NCBI GenBank assembly: GCA_020746105.1
Contig: CM036643.1
Span: 1,506,501 to 1,570,500, forward strand
Reading direction: 5' to 3'
DNA: 64,000 bases
Source: Trogon surrucura
Lineage: Eukaryota > Chordata > Aves > Trogoniformes > Trogonidae
Position 1 is the first letter of the stretch; each line of letters opens with the position of its first letter. Positions 11,125 to 21,776 of the stretch are shown here, piece after piece. A model generated the notes under the pieces. The model searched no databases, was not told the origin of the DNA, and saw nothing but the letters and a program-made list of their open reading frames with translations. A program made the position numbers and the translations under genes.

Positions 11125-11151
11125 TTATCTCAAGGCCAACAGTGTTTAAAA
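11125..11151 (+). promoter_or_regulatory. AMH core promoter: GATA, SF-1 and TATA-like elements
   Basis: Within 27 bp there are TTATCT (a GATA site on the minus strand) at 11125-11130, TCAAGGCCA at 11130-11138 (matches the SF-1/NR5A1 consensus YCAAGGYCA) and TTTAAAA at 11145-11151 in place of a TATA box. The cluster ends 91 bp before the AMH ATG, which puts the start site near 11175-11180. GATA4 and SF-1 act together on the mammalian AMH promoter; their use here is inferred from sequence only. Confidence 0.65.
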
Positions 11152-11242
11152 GGGAGACACCATCCTCTCCTTCCGCCCAAGTGTTTTTGGGGGGCGTGTG
11201 AGCGGCTCCGGTGACTACGTTGGGAGCAGCCGAAGCGGGAAC

Positions 11243-14200
11243 ATGAAGGCTGCTGCTCTTCGGGTGCTTTTGCCGTGCCTGGTGCTGCTGCTCCCCTCGG
11301 CAGCGCTTCCGAGCAAAGGGATGAACCGGCTGGAGCTGAGCCTGGTGGAGGAGCTGGGACCTGAAGCTGAGGATGGAAAGAGAAACACAAGTTTGCAGGG
11401 AAGAACGAGACCCAGCTCGGTGGCAAGATCCAGGCGGGCTGCTGCCACTCGCCTCCTCTCTAAGCCCGACCCGGGAGCGAAATGCCTCCAGGGGCTGGCG
11501 GAGGGTGGGGGCATCGCCTGGTCCGGCTCCAGCCGGCACCCGTGGCCGCTCGGGGGGCTGGAAGGGCCTGTGTGCAGGGTGAAAATGGACCAGGACGGGC
11601 CGATCCCGAGGCACCTGGAAGTCGTGGGTGTTCTCACCCACTATGAAAGCAACTTCATCAAGCTGTTGAGACAACGTACCAGCTGGGATGAAAGCGACCT
11701 CGAGACCTTCGGGCTCTGCCCGGCTGGGGCGGCGGGTGCTGCTCTCCATCCCCTGCAGAGCATCCACGCGCACGTGGTGGAGCCGGGGCAGGATCGCTTC
11801 CTCGTGCTGCATCTGGAGGAAGGTTGGTGAGAAAACCCCCGGGCCAAGGCTGGGCAGGGACGAGCGTGGGGCTCGGGGAAGCTGCTGCTCTTTGCTTGCC
11901 CTAAAGCAGAGAGATTGCAACACGGGAATTAAATTTGTGGGGTCGGGTTCCTTTCAGAATTAGCGAAGCGATACAGGAAAACGCCTTTTGGGGTACGTTT
12001 TTAAGAGCCTTTAGTAGTGATGATAGCTTGTGTGCAGCAGGATGGCTTGTCCCCGCCTGTGACAAACACCCCTGCGCTGCAGCCTGGGTGGCTTCTGTCC
12101 TGTTTGGAGAAGGCAAATCTTTCTCAGTTTCTACCTTAACAACACGGGTTAGGACCCTGTCCCAACTCCAAGTGACTGGGAGAAGAGAGGGGAGGGTCGG
12201 GCGAGTGGACCTGGCTGGTCCGGCCGTGGCATAAGCCCCTTGGCTGAGGCACACGCCGATCCCTCGTGCTCGGTGTGGCCAAGGAGCCCGGGGTCCTGGG
12301 CTTGCTTGTGGAGCTTCAGCCTCACAAGAAACCCTCATCAGCTCCTGTCCTAGACACTCCGGTCGCTGTGTGGGACCGATGATTGGCCTCGAAGCCTCTT
12401 CTTCACCCAGCAGCCCCCTCCAGGAGTCCCGTGGCCACCAAAGGGGCGATTCACCTGCTCTGTCTTCTCCTTTCCAGTGAAGTGGGAGGCCCAGGCGAAG
12501 CTGTGGTTCAAGCTGGTTTTCCAGGCAGAGGTGGGCCGGTCGCTGGGAGAGCTGCGTTTCGCCGTGCTGCTCTTCTACCGGGGTGGCAGAGAGGGACCGG
12601 GCACCGGGCGCCGGCAGGAGCTGCTGGTCACGGGCACCGGACTGGCGCGGGAGCAGGTGGGTGGCCGTGGCCGGGGGGTCTGGTCCTGGGTGCAGAGAAG
12701 ATGGGAGGGAGTGTCTCGGCTCTGCTGGCCCAGAACCTTTGCCAGTTCCTTTCAGATCCTTTCCCACCCTCTCCCACCACTTCCCCAGCCCCTCCCAGTC
12801 CCTTTTCCATCTCCTCCCAGTCCCTTTGCCACCCCTTGCCAGTGCCTTTTCCAATCTTCCCCCAGTCCCTCCTCCACCTTCTCCCAGTCCCTTTTCCATC
12901 CCCTCCCAGTCCCTTTTCGGACCCTTCCCAGCCCCTTTCCCACCCCCTCCCAGCACCCCAGCCCTGTCGCACCCCCCCCGCGGGGCCGAGCGTGCCTGAA
13001 GATGGTGCTGTTACCCTGTCCCCAGCTCCCGGCAGGGCCAGAGGGACGGCCCGGCAGGTCCCCAGCCCGTTTTGGGGGTCCAGGATCCCCCACTTGCCCC
13101 AGGGCTCTCTGGCCTGGATGGGAGAAGTGGGTCTGGAGCTGGGGCCTTCTGCCCGCCCGGGGATGCCATGGGGTCCCCTGCACCCCTCGGCTCCCGGAGC
13201 ATCCCTGGGGTGGTGAAGCCCCCTGCCCGCTCTGCTTCCAGGGTCCCGACCCCCCCATTTTGCTGTGGGCTGGGTGACCAGAGAGTCATTCAAGCGCCCC
13301 CCACCCCGTGATGTCTCACCCCGTGTTTTTCCCTCCATGCAGAACCTCTGCCTCACCAGGGACACCCAGTTCCTGGTCCTGGGAGCCGCCGTCACCTCCG
13401 TCACCCGCTCCAGTGAGCAGCTCAGCTTCGAGGCTTCCCTGGCGATCCGGCACCACGGGGAGGGAGGTACGGACGTGGTGGTGGGGGACGGCGATGTCCC
13501 TGTCCTCCGTGTCCTCACTTGGGCATTTGGGAACTTCTCTGTAACAAGGGGCTGTGGGGACACGTGGGACACCCCAGACCACCGTCCCCACTGCTCCTCT
13601 TCCCGCCAGGTGCCCCCCTGACCCCCACAGAGACCCAACAGCTCCTTTTCGGCTCCGATGACAAGTGCTTCACCAGGATGACCCCTGTGCTGCTCTTGCT
13701 GGCCAAGTCACGGCAGGAGGAGGAGGACGAGGTGGCTTTGGCCCCTTCTTCTTACCTCTCTGCTGGCGGGGTGGTGGACACGGCTCCGTACCCTCAGCTC
13801 AGGTGCGTGGCCCGTGGGAAAACACAGGGGCGGGAGCCAGGCGGGGAGAGGGGCTGCTCCAGCCCTTGTGCCATGAGGCTGTGGCAGGAGGATGTGGGGC
13901 AGGATCTGGTGGGATCCCCCAGGTTCAAGGGGACCCCATGACCCTCTCTGTGTTCCTCTCACAGCCCGCCCCAGGCTGGGACTGAGGAGTTGCCGTTCCC
14001 CACCGCCCTGAGCCAAGCCAACGCTTCGTCCCCTGCTCCTGGCGGCAGCAGCCAGTTCCTGGGCATCCTGACCCAGTTCATCCGTCAGGTCCTGAGCCCC
14101 TCCAGCGAGCCGCCCACCCAGCCCAGCTCCCACCACTGGCTGGACTTCCAGCTGATGGAGACCCTCCCTCACCAGCTGCTCAACCTGTCGGAGGAGGCAG

Positions 14201-14880
14201 CGCTGGAGCGGCTGGTGCAGTCGGAGGAGCCCTCGGTTCTGCTCTTCCCCCAGGACAGCGGAACCGTGCTGGAGCGGCACTTGGGGGACTGGCAGCCCGA
14301 GGGGACCGTGCTGCAGCTGCTGATGGGCAAGCTGCAGGCGGTGATCCAGGAGCTGAGGGACATCCCGGCTTTCCAAGCCAACACGGCGCTTTTCCAGCGT
14401 CTCCTGAGCTTCTGTTACTTCCCGCCGGGGCCGGCCGAGGGTCAAGCCGGCGAGCGGCCGCCGGGCTCGGGGAAGCTGCACGCGCTGCTGCTGCTGAAGG
14501 CGCTGCAGTCGGTGCGGGCGCACTGGCAGGAGCGGAGGAAGGTGCAGCGGCAGAACCGCAGCGCGCGGCACCAGGCCCACTGCCGCCTGCAGGAGCTGAC
14601 CGTCGACCTGCACGACCGCAAGTTCATCGTCATGCCCACCGTCTACGCAGCCAACAACTGCGAGGGGCCCTGCAAGTTGCCCCTCTCCACCCGCGTGCCC
14701 AGCTACTACTCGCACACGGTGCTGCTGCTGGGCATGCAGGAGCGGGGCTCGCCCCTCCGGCGGGCTCCCTGCTGCGTGCCCGTCCGCTACTCGGACCAGC
14801 TCATCATCAGCCTCTCCGCGGATGGGCTGGAGGTCCGCAAGTTCCCCAACATGGTGGCAGAGGAGTGCGGCTGTCGGTAG
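11243..14880 (+). CDS. AMH: AMH, anti-Mullerian hormone
   Basis: Secreted TGF-beta family hormone of the gonads that drives Mullerian duct regression through AMHR2. Five exons join in phase: 11243-11822, 12478-12656, 13343-13466, 13610-13802 and 13965-14880, giving 663 aa, within the range of avian AMH. The chosen ATG begins a clear signal peptide (MKAAALRVLLPCLVLLLPS). The alternative upstream in-frame ATG at 11198 would bury it. The long N-terminal AMH pro-domain is followed by a basic cleavage region (RQNRSAR, an RxxR-type site). The last 103 residues form the mature domain with seven cysteines at mature positions 5, 31, 35, 68, 69, 100 and 102, including the paired CC and the final CGCR. 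There are no frame breaks. SF3A2 lies upstream and JSRP1 convergent downstream, as in human. Confidence 0.97.
12742..12965. repeat. Short C/T-rich minisatellite in AMH intron 2
   Basis: Imperfect tandem copies, about 20-22 bp each, of the motif ctcccagtcccttttccatc (about ten copies, variably decayed). The cccagtccc core resembles the submotif of the much larger array in PLEKHJ1 intron 1. Here the C-rich strand is the sense strand. Confidence 0.85.
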
Positions 14881-16761
14881 AGATGCCCACACACCTCCCC
14901 GCGCCCCCTTGTCCTGCTCCTTCCCCCCAGTTTGTCCTCACGGCTCGGGAGCCGGCGCTTCTTGCCGAGACAGGAGCTCCCCACGTGTCCTTTCCCCGCG
15001 GTTTGACTCATTAGTGTTGCTCTGGTTCCGGGCTCATCTGTGGCCGTGCTGGTCCCCGGGGCTGCTCTGCAGACGGCGTTTCCCTGCTCCCGATGCTGGA
15101 GGTGCCCAAGGTGCCCGCGTTGCTGCATGGCTCTGACCCTGCCGCCGGGTTTTGGCTGGGTACAGGCACCGTGGGGCCATCACGAGAGGGCAAAGCTTGG
15201 CAGATCCAGCCAGGACCACACTGGTTTATCCCTTGCCTTCTGTTCCTGTCGCAGCTGGGCAGGGCAGTTGCTTCCTCCAAGCTCCACACAACTCTCGGCA
15301 CCCTCTGGTCATTTCCCAGCCCACAGGCTGTGATTAAGTCCTTGCCGGCCACATGGCTCCACCCGTGAAAGCACAACAAGAGGGAAAATCCCCTTGCTAG
15401 GACCAGCCTTTTTCTGGGGACCCGTCACCATGGGAGCCAGGGGCCACGGGGAGCCGTTGGCAGTGGCTTGGGGCTCCCTGATGGGTCACGTCTGTGTCGC
15501 CCCGCGCTGACCCTGCTTGCGGGACGCTGCCAGAGCCAGGGAGGGGAGGGAGGGCTGGGAGAGGGCAGCGATCCCGTTACACCTCCCGGGCTGCTCGCGC
15601 CATTAATGGGAGCGGGTGCGAGCGGCTGCCAAAGCACCTGCTCCTCGGCCCCGCCAGCGTCAGCACAGAGAGCCCGGCTGCCCCCAGATCATCTTCCCAG
15701 CCCAGCCCTCAGCGAGACCCGCTGGGGCTGCCACAGGGGCCAAAACCCCAGACAGCAGCTCCTGGGCTCGTCCTGGCTGTAGCCCCCCCTTCCCCAGGGC
15801 TAGGACCAGCCCCCGGGCTCTGCAGGGACTGGCAGGGACACGGGACACACTGTCCCTGTCCCACAGCCCCTGTGGGGACCCAGGTTTAGCCCTGAGCCCC
15901 AGTACATCGGGGATGGGAGGGGCACAGAAAACACACAAACAGAACCAGAGACAAGATATTTTCTTTGTTTTGTGGATTTTTTTTTTAAAACATTCAATTT
16001 CATACCTTATTAAAAATGAAAATAGTTTCTTTTAACCTCTATTGGTTTAGCAAATACCTAAATGTGCTGTGGGTTGGGGCTGTGAACGTCTCCCGTAGTT
16101 GCTACAGCGCTGCGTGATATTGCACTTGTGTTTTGTTCCTAAAAGCGACTCTGCGAAGGCGAGGCCCGAAGGGATCCCCAGGTGATGGGCTCTCCAGCCC
16201 TGCTCCACGACCGGCGAGCTTCACGCCACCCCGCAGTGACGGTCCCGTGAGCTCGGGGTGGTCGTTCCCCCGACGTTCCTCTGAGGACGGCCGCAGCCCG
16301 GCTTCGTTAACCCAGGACAGATTCCTTCCTTGATTTACTTTGAATAAAGCCGTTAACCGAACTGCAGAGTTGCGCAGTCTGGAGACAAACTCTGTTCGCT
16401 GGGACCCCTGTGCCCACTGCGCCGCCCCGATGTCTCAGGGACCGTGAGTGAAAACGAATTTCAAGAGGGATTTCGGGTGGGGATGGAGAAATAGTGCGAA
16501 GCCCAGATGAAGAGAAAGCTCCTTCCCCTGGGCCCTTCGAGTTGCCTTTGTGCATCTAATCCAGGGGGGCCCAAAGCACCCAGGGAGCCTCGTGCTGGGC
16601 TCTTGGGCTGCTCTGCCGCTGCTCGGAGATCCCGGAGCGCTGCTGGCCCGGAGATGTCTCCAGAGAGTGGGCAGGGAGAGGCAGGATGCCCTTTCTGGGG
16701 GCGGTGGCGGGGTTGGACCCCCCTGGATTCAGCACCATCGAGCCCCTCGGTCGCCCTGGCC
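14881..16761. other. AMH-JSRP1 intergenic region (convergent genes)
   Basis: Holds the 3' UTRs of AMH (plus) and JSRP1 (minus). No coding exon was recognised. A plus-strand AATAAA lies at 16343-16348. It is far from the AMH stop, so its use by AMH is uncertain. A T/A-rich patch lies at 15958-16032. Confidence 0.5.
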
Positions 16762-19624
16762 TCAGTCTCGCCTCTTGCCCTCCCTGGGCCTGGCGGCTCT
16801 GTCCTTTCCCACGGTGGCCGCTGGCTCCCAGGGCTTCCTGCCCTTCTGCTGCCGCCAGTCCCGCTTCGGGCTCTCCCGGGCGCTCTCGGCCCTGCCGGGA
16901 CGGCCCCTCCGCCCCTCGCTCCTGCGCTCGTCCCGCTCCCGCCGGCTCTCCTTCCCCTCCCGGCCCCGCTTCTTCCGGGGCTGCTGCTCCGGTTCCCGGG
17001 GGGCTCTGGGGGCTCTGCTGGGCTTGTCCCTCGTTGCTCTGTCCTTGGCTCGTGTCTCCCTCCGGCTGCTCCGCTCTGCCCGGGAGGGACGGCCGTCCCG
17101 GACCTTCTGCTCCTTCTCCTTCTTCTCCCGACTCTTCTTCACTTCTGTCACAGCTGGTGGCACCTCGGGGACATCCACAGGCTCTTCCTCCACAGCCTTT
17201 TCCTCCACGGGCTCTTCATCTACGGGCTCTTCATCCACGGGCTCTTCATCCATGGGCTCTTCGTCCACTGGCTCTTCCTCCACAGGCTCTTCCTCCACAG
17301 GCTCTTCATCCACAGACTCTTCATCCCTGTCCTCTGGTGTCGAGCGGCCAAACCACTTCTTGAAGATCCAGGGCTCCGCCTGGAGAGGGACAGAGGGGAC
17401 CAGGCACTGGTGACACAGCCCAAGGGACCAGGACCCCTCTCCATTCCTCCCTTCCAGGAATAAGATGCCCCCTCCCACAGCAGGGTGCCCCGAGGATGTT
17501 GTTTCTCCCTCACACCCCAGACCCGTACCAGGTTGCTGTCAGCATCGCTGTCATCATCGCCATCGTCGTCACTATCATCATCCTCCAGCATGCTGCTCTC
17601 TGGCTGGGCAGGCGGCGGAGTCACCACTTCTTGGACTTCCTCCTCCTTGGCGCTGACCACCTCTGGGAGAAGAGAGGGACAGGCCACCATCAGCAGGGGA
17701 CGAGGCTGTTCGCGTGTGATGTCCCAGACACGGGGTCCCAGGGTGACCCCATTCTGGGACATGCTCCCATCTCCGGCTGGATCCAGGGGATCGGGGCAGC
17801 CTGGAACATCTGAACCCACCGTGAAGGGGAGGCGGCGGAGGGTCCTGCCTGCCGTGGCTCACTCCCTCCCTGGAGCATGGCGCTGGAAGAGAGGCGGGGA
17901 AAGGGGAGGCAGGGGGAGGCAGGAGGTGACAGCAGGGTCTGGCCACCCCAGCCACCTCCGCATGGTCCCTGGCTCACCTTGGAGCACCTGGAAGGTGACG
18001 CTGAGCAGGGCGACGATGGAGGCCACCAGGATGCACTTGTTGAGGGTGAGACCTTCCCAGAGGAGTGGCTCCTCTGCGGGGTCCAGGCTGGAGGGCTCCA
18101 CCTTCCTCTGCACGGGGAGGCTCTTGGGGACTGGGGACCCCCCAAGGAAAACAGCGTTACAGGGGGAGCTGGGAAGAGGTAAAGGGCTCTGAGCTGGGGC
18201 AGTGGGAAAGGCTTTTAACATCCTTCTGCACAGCCCATCCAGGGCAGGGGCAGGGAAAAAGAGTGTCACGGGGGCCGAGCCCGAGGTGTTTGGGCCACGA
18301 TGGTGTTTAGAGCATCCTGTGGCTCCAGAAGGGAAAAACCTCTGCCTGGGCCCTGCTGCTCCAACAGCAAATCTGGGCAGGGCAGAGAGGAGGAGGAGGA
18401 GGAGAAGCGGGATTTGGCGGGTGGATGAGAAGCCCCATCTCCACATCGCTGAGCTCCCAGGGGACTGTGGAGAGCAGAGCTCATCCCACGACTGCCCCGT
18501 GGCCAGACGGTGGCTCCTGGGCTGGCTGGGGACACAGGACAGGGTCTGTGCCTCCATGGCCACCCGGGGCCAGGTTGCTCATTTGGGGGCAGAGAAGGGC
18601 TTTTTTGCACACCTACCTGGAGGCCCAGCAGTGCTGCCTTTGGCTCCCACCTTCTCCACCCGCTTCTTCTCTGCTGCTTTCTTGTCCGCGCCGAGCGGCG
18701 CCGGCTCTGGCATGCTCAGCTCAGGCTCGTCCGGATCCTGCTCAGAGACGCCGAGCCAGGTCCTTGCCTCCTCTAGCCCCTGCGGGAAGGGGCACAAGCA
18801 GTCGGGGGTGTGAGAGCATCGCACAGCCCGGTGGGGGAAGCCCGCAGCGTGGCCAAACAGGGTGGGGAGCATGGCACACACCCCTGCCCCCTCCCAGAAC
18901 AGGGAGCCGTGGAGGGACGCCTCCCCACACTCGTGCTCCCTGGGCCCCCCTGGGGCTGAGCCAATGTCAGCACCGGCCCTGAGCTGCGATAACTGGGCTG
19001 GTCATCGGCTCCTCGAGCACCTAACCCTGCTGGTGTGTGTATTCGCAGCCTTAAAAACCATCTTGGGTGGGTTTTTGTTGTCTGCTAAGATGGATTTAAC
19101 CACTAGCTGGCTCCGCGCTGCAGAGCAGGCGCCAGGGCGCAGCCCCAGCGCACACGGGTGGGCTGGAGGCTGCTGAGCCCCCCCGGCTGCCCCGGAGCAA
19201 GCCCACCCCAGAGCAGCCCACGGGGCTGGATTTACCCCCAAGCACAGTTGCACAGACCCACTGGGGGCAGCGGGTCTGATCCAGCGCCCCCTCACTGGAG
19301 GGGTCACGGCACCAGGAGGAGAGGGCGCGTTGGGGTCTGGGCTCTGCGCTGCTGGGGGTGGGGGATTTGGTGGCCGGGCTGGCTTGTGTCAGTGGCATCG
19401 GATGGGAGAGCTGCCCACCTGCACAGATCAGTGACAACGACAGCTGAAGGACGTGGTCTTTGGCTCCGACAGCCCGCAGAGCCCCCCTGGGCTGAATGTC
19501 CCCCGCTCAGCCCCCCCCGCCCCAGCACAGGGAGCCCCCCCCGGCAGCCCCCCGGCCCTGGGCTGTCAAGCACTTACATGGGCTCCACCGCTCTCCCCGT
19601 TGCTGCTCACGGGCGCATCAGCAT
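16762..19624 (-). CDS. JSRP1: JSRP1 (JP-45), junctional sarcoplasmic reticulum protein (N-terminal exon missing)
   Basis: Skeletal-muscle triad protein that binds calsequestrin and the Cav1.1 channel. Exons, minus strand: 19624-19578, 18779-18617, 18130-17978, 17662-17529 and 17379-16762 (stop 16764-16762). Phases fit and every junction is GT-AG. They encode about 371 residues. Identification rests on the single transmembrane segment LTLNKCILVASIVALLSV, close to LSLNKCLVLASLVALL in the human protein as I recall it. A Lys-rich cytosolic part precedes the membrane segment. Behind it come an Asp/Glu-rich linker (SDDDGDDDSDAD), ten copies of an EEPVD-like pentapeptide, then a very basic Arg/Lys-rich tail. 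The first coding exon with the ATG was not found; it should lie between 19.6 and 21.7 kb and end in phase 1. Confidence 0.88.
17171..17327 (-). repeat. 15 bp coding tandem repeat in JSRP1
   Basis: About ten head-to-tail 15 bp units (sense gtggatgaagagccc) encode the acidic pentapeptide series EPVDE, EPVEE and EPMDE in the JSRP1 luminal part. The codons are nearly identical between units, which suggests recent expansion or homogenisation. Confidence 0.93.
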
Positions 19625-21689
19625 CTGTTAAAGACAAGCACAGGGTGGGTCATTAGGCGGTGAATTCGGGGAGGACCTCAAGCCAACCAAGAGGATCGTG
19701 AAGCTCGGGAGTGCCCTTTGGGTCTTTTCCCAGATGGGAAGTGGGAGAGAAAACGGGAGGGTGCCCAAGGTCTGCGGTGGTTCAACACAACGAAGAGCTG
19801 GGGAGTGGGCTGGGCTCCCTGGGGGTTTCTCTGAGCTACGGGGGTGAGGATGCTCTGGCAAGGTCCCAACATCAAGTGGCCTCGGGCCTCTCACCACCTC
19901 TGAGCACAGCCCTTGCTCTGCTGGGACCTGGATGCCACATCCTTGCAAGCCCTCACAAGAAGAAGGAAATTTTGCCCCCTTCAAGACGGATTTATTTTCC
20001 CCCCATGCTGAGAAAAAAAATCAGTTCCCAGGATGAACATGATACTGGAAACAAAACAGATAAATAAGAGGAAACCCTGGGGATCCATGACTTGAAAAGT
20101 CTTTGCTTTCAAAAGCAAACCAAAAAAGGCTTTGATTTTTTTTTTTAGTGATGGCCAGTCTGGTCCTTTCTCTGCTGGTAAGTGAAGGAGCTGTCCCTGG
20201 ACTCTCCCGTTCCAGCTCCCACGAAAGCACAAAGACACAAACATTTTCCTTAAAGCATTTTCCCTCTAGGTACATGTCGCGGTTGTGCGCTACGCAGCGA
20301 GTCACGCTTCTTCTGAGCAAAGCTGAGCGTGAGGAAGATGCCAGAGGGCACGAGCCTCTGTTCCTCTTTGCCACGGCCGATGTCCCCGCGGGGGTGTCAC
20401 TGCGTGCGTGCCCCTTGATGCCGGAGGTTGCCCCGTGATTTCGTGGTGCTGCAAAGAGCCACTTCTGCCTGGCTGAGCCCTCTCCTGCAGGCAAGGTGCC
20501 TTTCCTCTCATCCTTCTTTGGTCACTTTTGTGTCCTCCCTGCCTGCCCAGGCAGCTTGTGGGTGGCCTCGGGGTATCCCAAGTGTTTCTCCAGCACCTCA
20601 CGGGGACCTGCTGCCATCTCACTGGGAGGGTCTTGCTCTGAACCAAGGGATAACCCGAACGCCGGGCGGCAGCGCCCGCAGCACGTGGCTGTTCCACCAC
20701 ATCCTCGCTGTGGCGCCCAGGCCCTGGCTGAGCTCACCGCCCCATTGCGGGGTGCCGGGTGGTTCCCACACCTCCGCCCCTTGGGCTTCACCCAGACGGA
20801 GGAGCCCAAACCACCTCCAGCCCACGGGTGTTTCCAGGCTTTGCTGCGATGGCTGCAGGGCTCTGACACAGCCACGCCGTGGCCGGGCACGCAGCCATCC
20901 TCACCCTGTGCCAAGTGCCCCGTGAGCATTAATTCACCCCCTGAGCTGGCTGGCTCCGTGCCCGGGTCTGTCCCCCTCTGGACAGGAGATAGGGCTCTGG
21001 GTCCTGACAGGAGATATGGGTCGGGGTCCTGGCAGGAGGCAGATGCATTTCAGGGCTCTACAGCCCACACAGGATCCTCATCCCCAGCCAGGACGGGTCG
21101 TGTCACCTGCAGGAACTGGGTCTGGTTCCTATCAGACCAGTTCTAGTGCTGAGGTACCAAGCACACAGTCAGTGCTCAGGCCAAGCAGGGCAGGGGTGGC
21201 CACTGATGCTGGGGATGGTCACTGCGGGCAGGGACATTTTGCCCATGGCAGGGCTGGTCACCCCCAGCCCCAGAGCCCAGCTCTAGCCCTTGGCTGACTC
21301 CTGCACTCCTGTACGACCGTTTGATCCGTCCATCCCCTGGCCAGGCACTCCCTGTGCTCCCGCTGCCTCGGACACGTGCTTTGCACGCCAGATCCTCTCT
21401 TAAAAAGCACAAAACCGCCCTCAATGAATAATCGGCGCGGCTCTGCCGGCACTGGGACATCTTCTGCACGAGCTCCTGAGCTTGCCTCTGCCGCTGACTC
21501 ACATCAAAGAAACTTCCAAAAATAGTCCCTGAGCCTGCCCCGCTCCCCCTGTGCGCGCTTGCATGGCAGCACCGGGACCAGCCCCACGGCCCCCGATCCA
21601 CGCCGGCCGGCAGCGGGACGAGCGCTGCCTCGTGGGCCGTGCCTGCGGGCTGCCCCACATCCCCCTGAAAGGGTTAAAAGCCACCAAAA

Positions 21690-21776
21690 GTCATACCTGG
21701 GCCTCGACCACCGCCGCCGTGCCTCCAGCCCCCCCAGCTGGCTCCAGCTCTCTGGGGTAATATACAGCAACAGCTG
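21690..21776 (-). promoter_or_regulatory. Candidate JSRP1 promoter and untranslated first exon
   Basis: On the minus strand an E-box CAGCTG (21776-21771) is followed by a TATA-like TATATTA (21764-21758), a second CAGCTG near 21741-21736 and a strong donor cccag|gtatga (exon end about 21698). E-boxes with a TATA box suit a skeletal-muscle gene and the spacing gives a short 5' exon. The link to JSRP1 is inferred only from position and strand. Confidence 0.35.

Noticed and set aside
11198-11242. Upstream in-frame ATG for AMH
   Set aside because: It would add 15 hydrophilic residues before the signal peptide, and it lies close to the predicted transcription start. The ATG at 11243 opens directly on the signal peptide.
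17857-17876. 20 nt micro-exon in JSRP1 between AG and GT
   Set aside because: It would break the phase. Direct joining of 17978 to 17662 gives an in-frame GAG codon.
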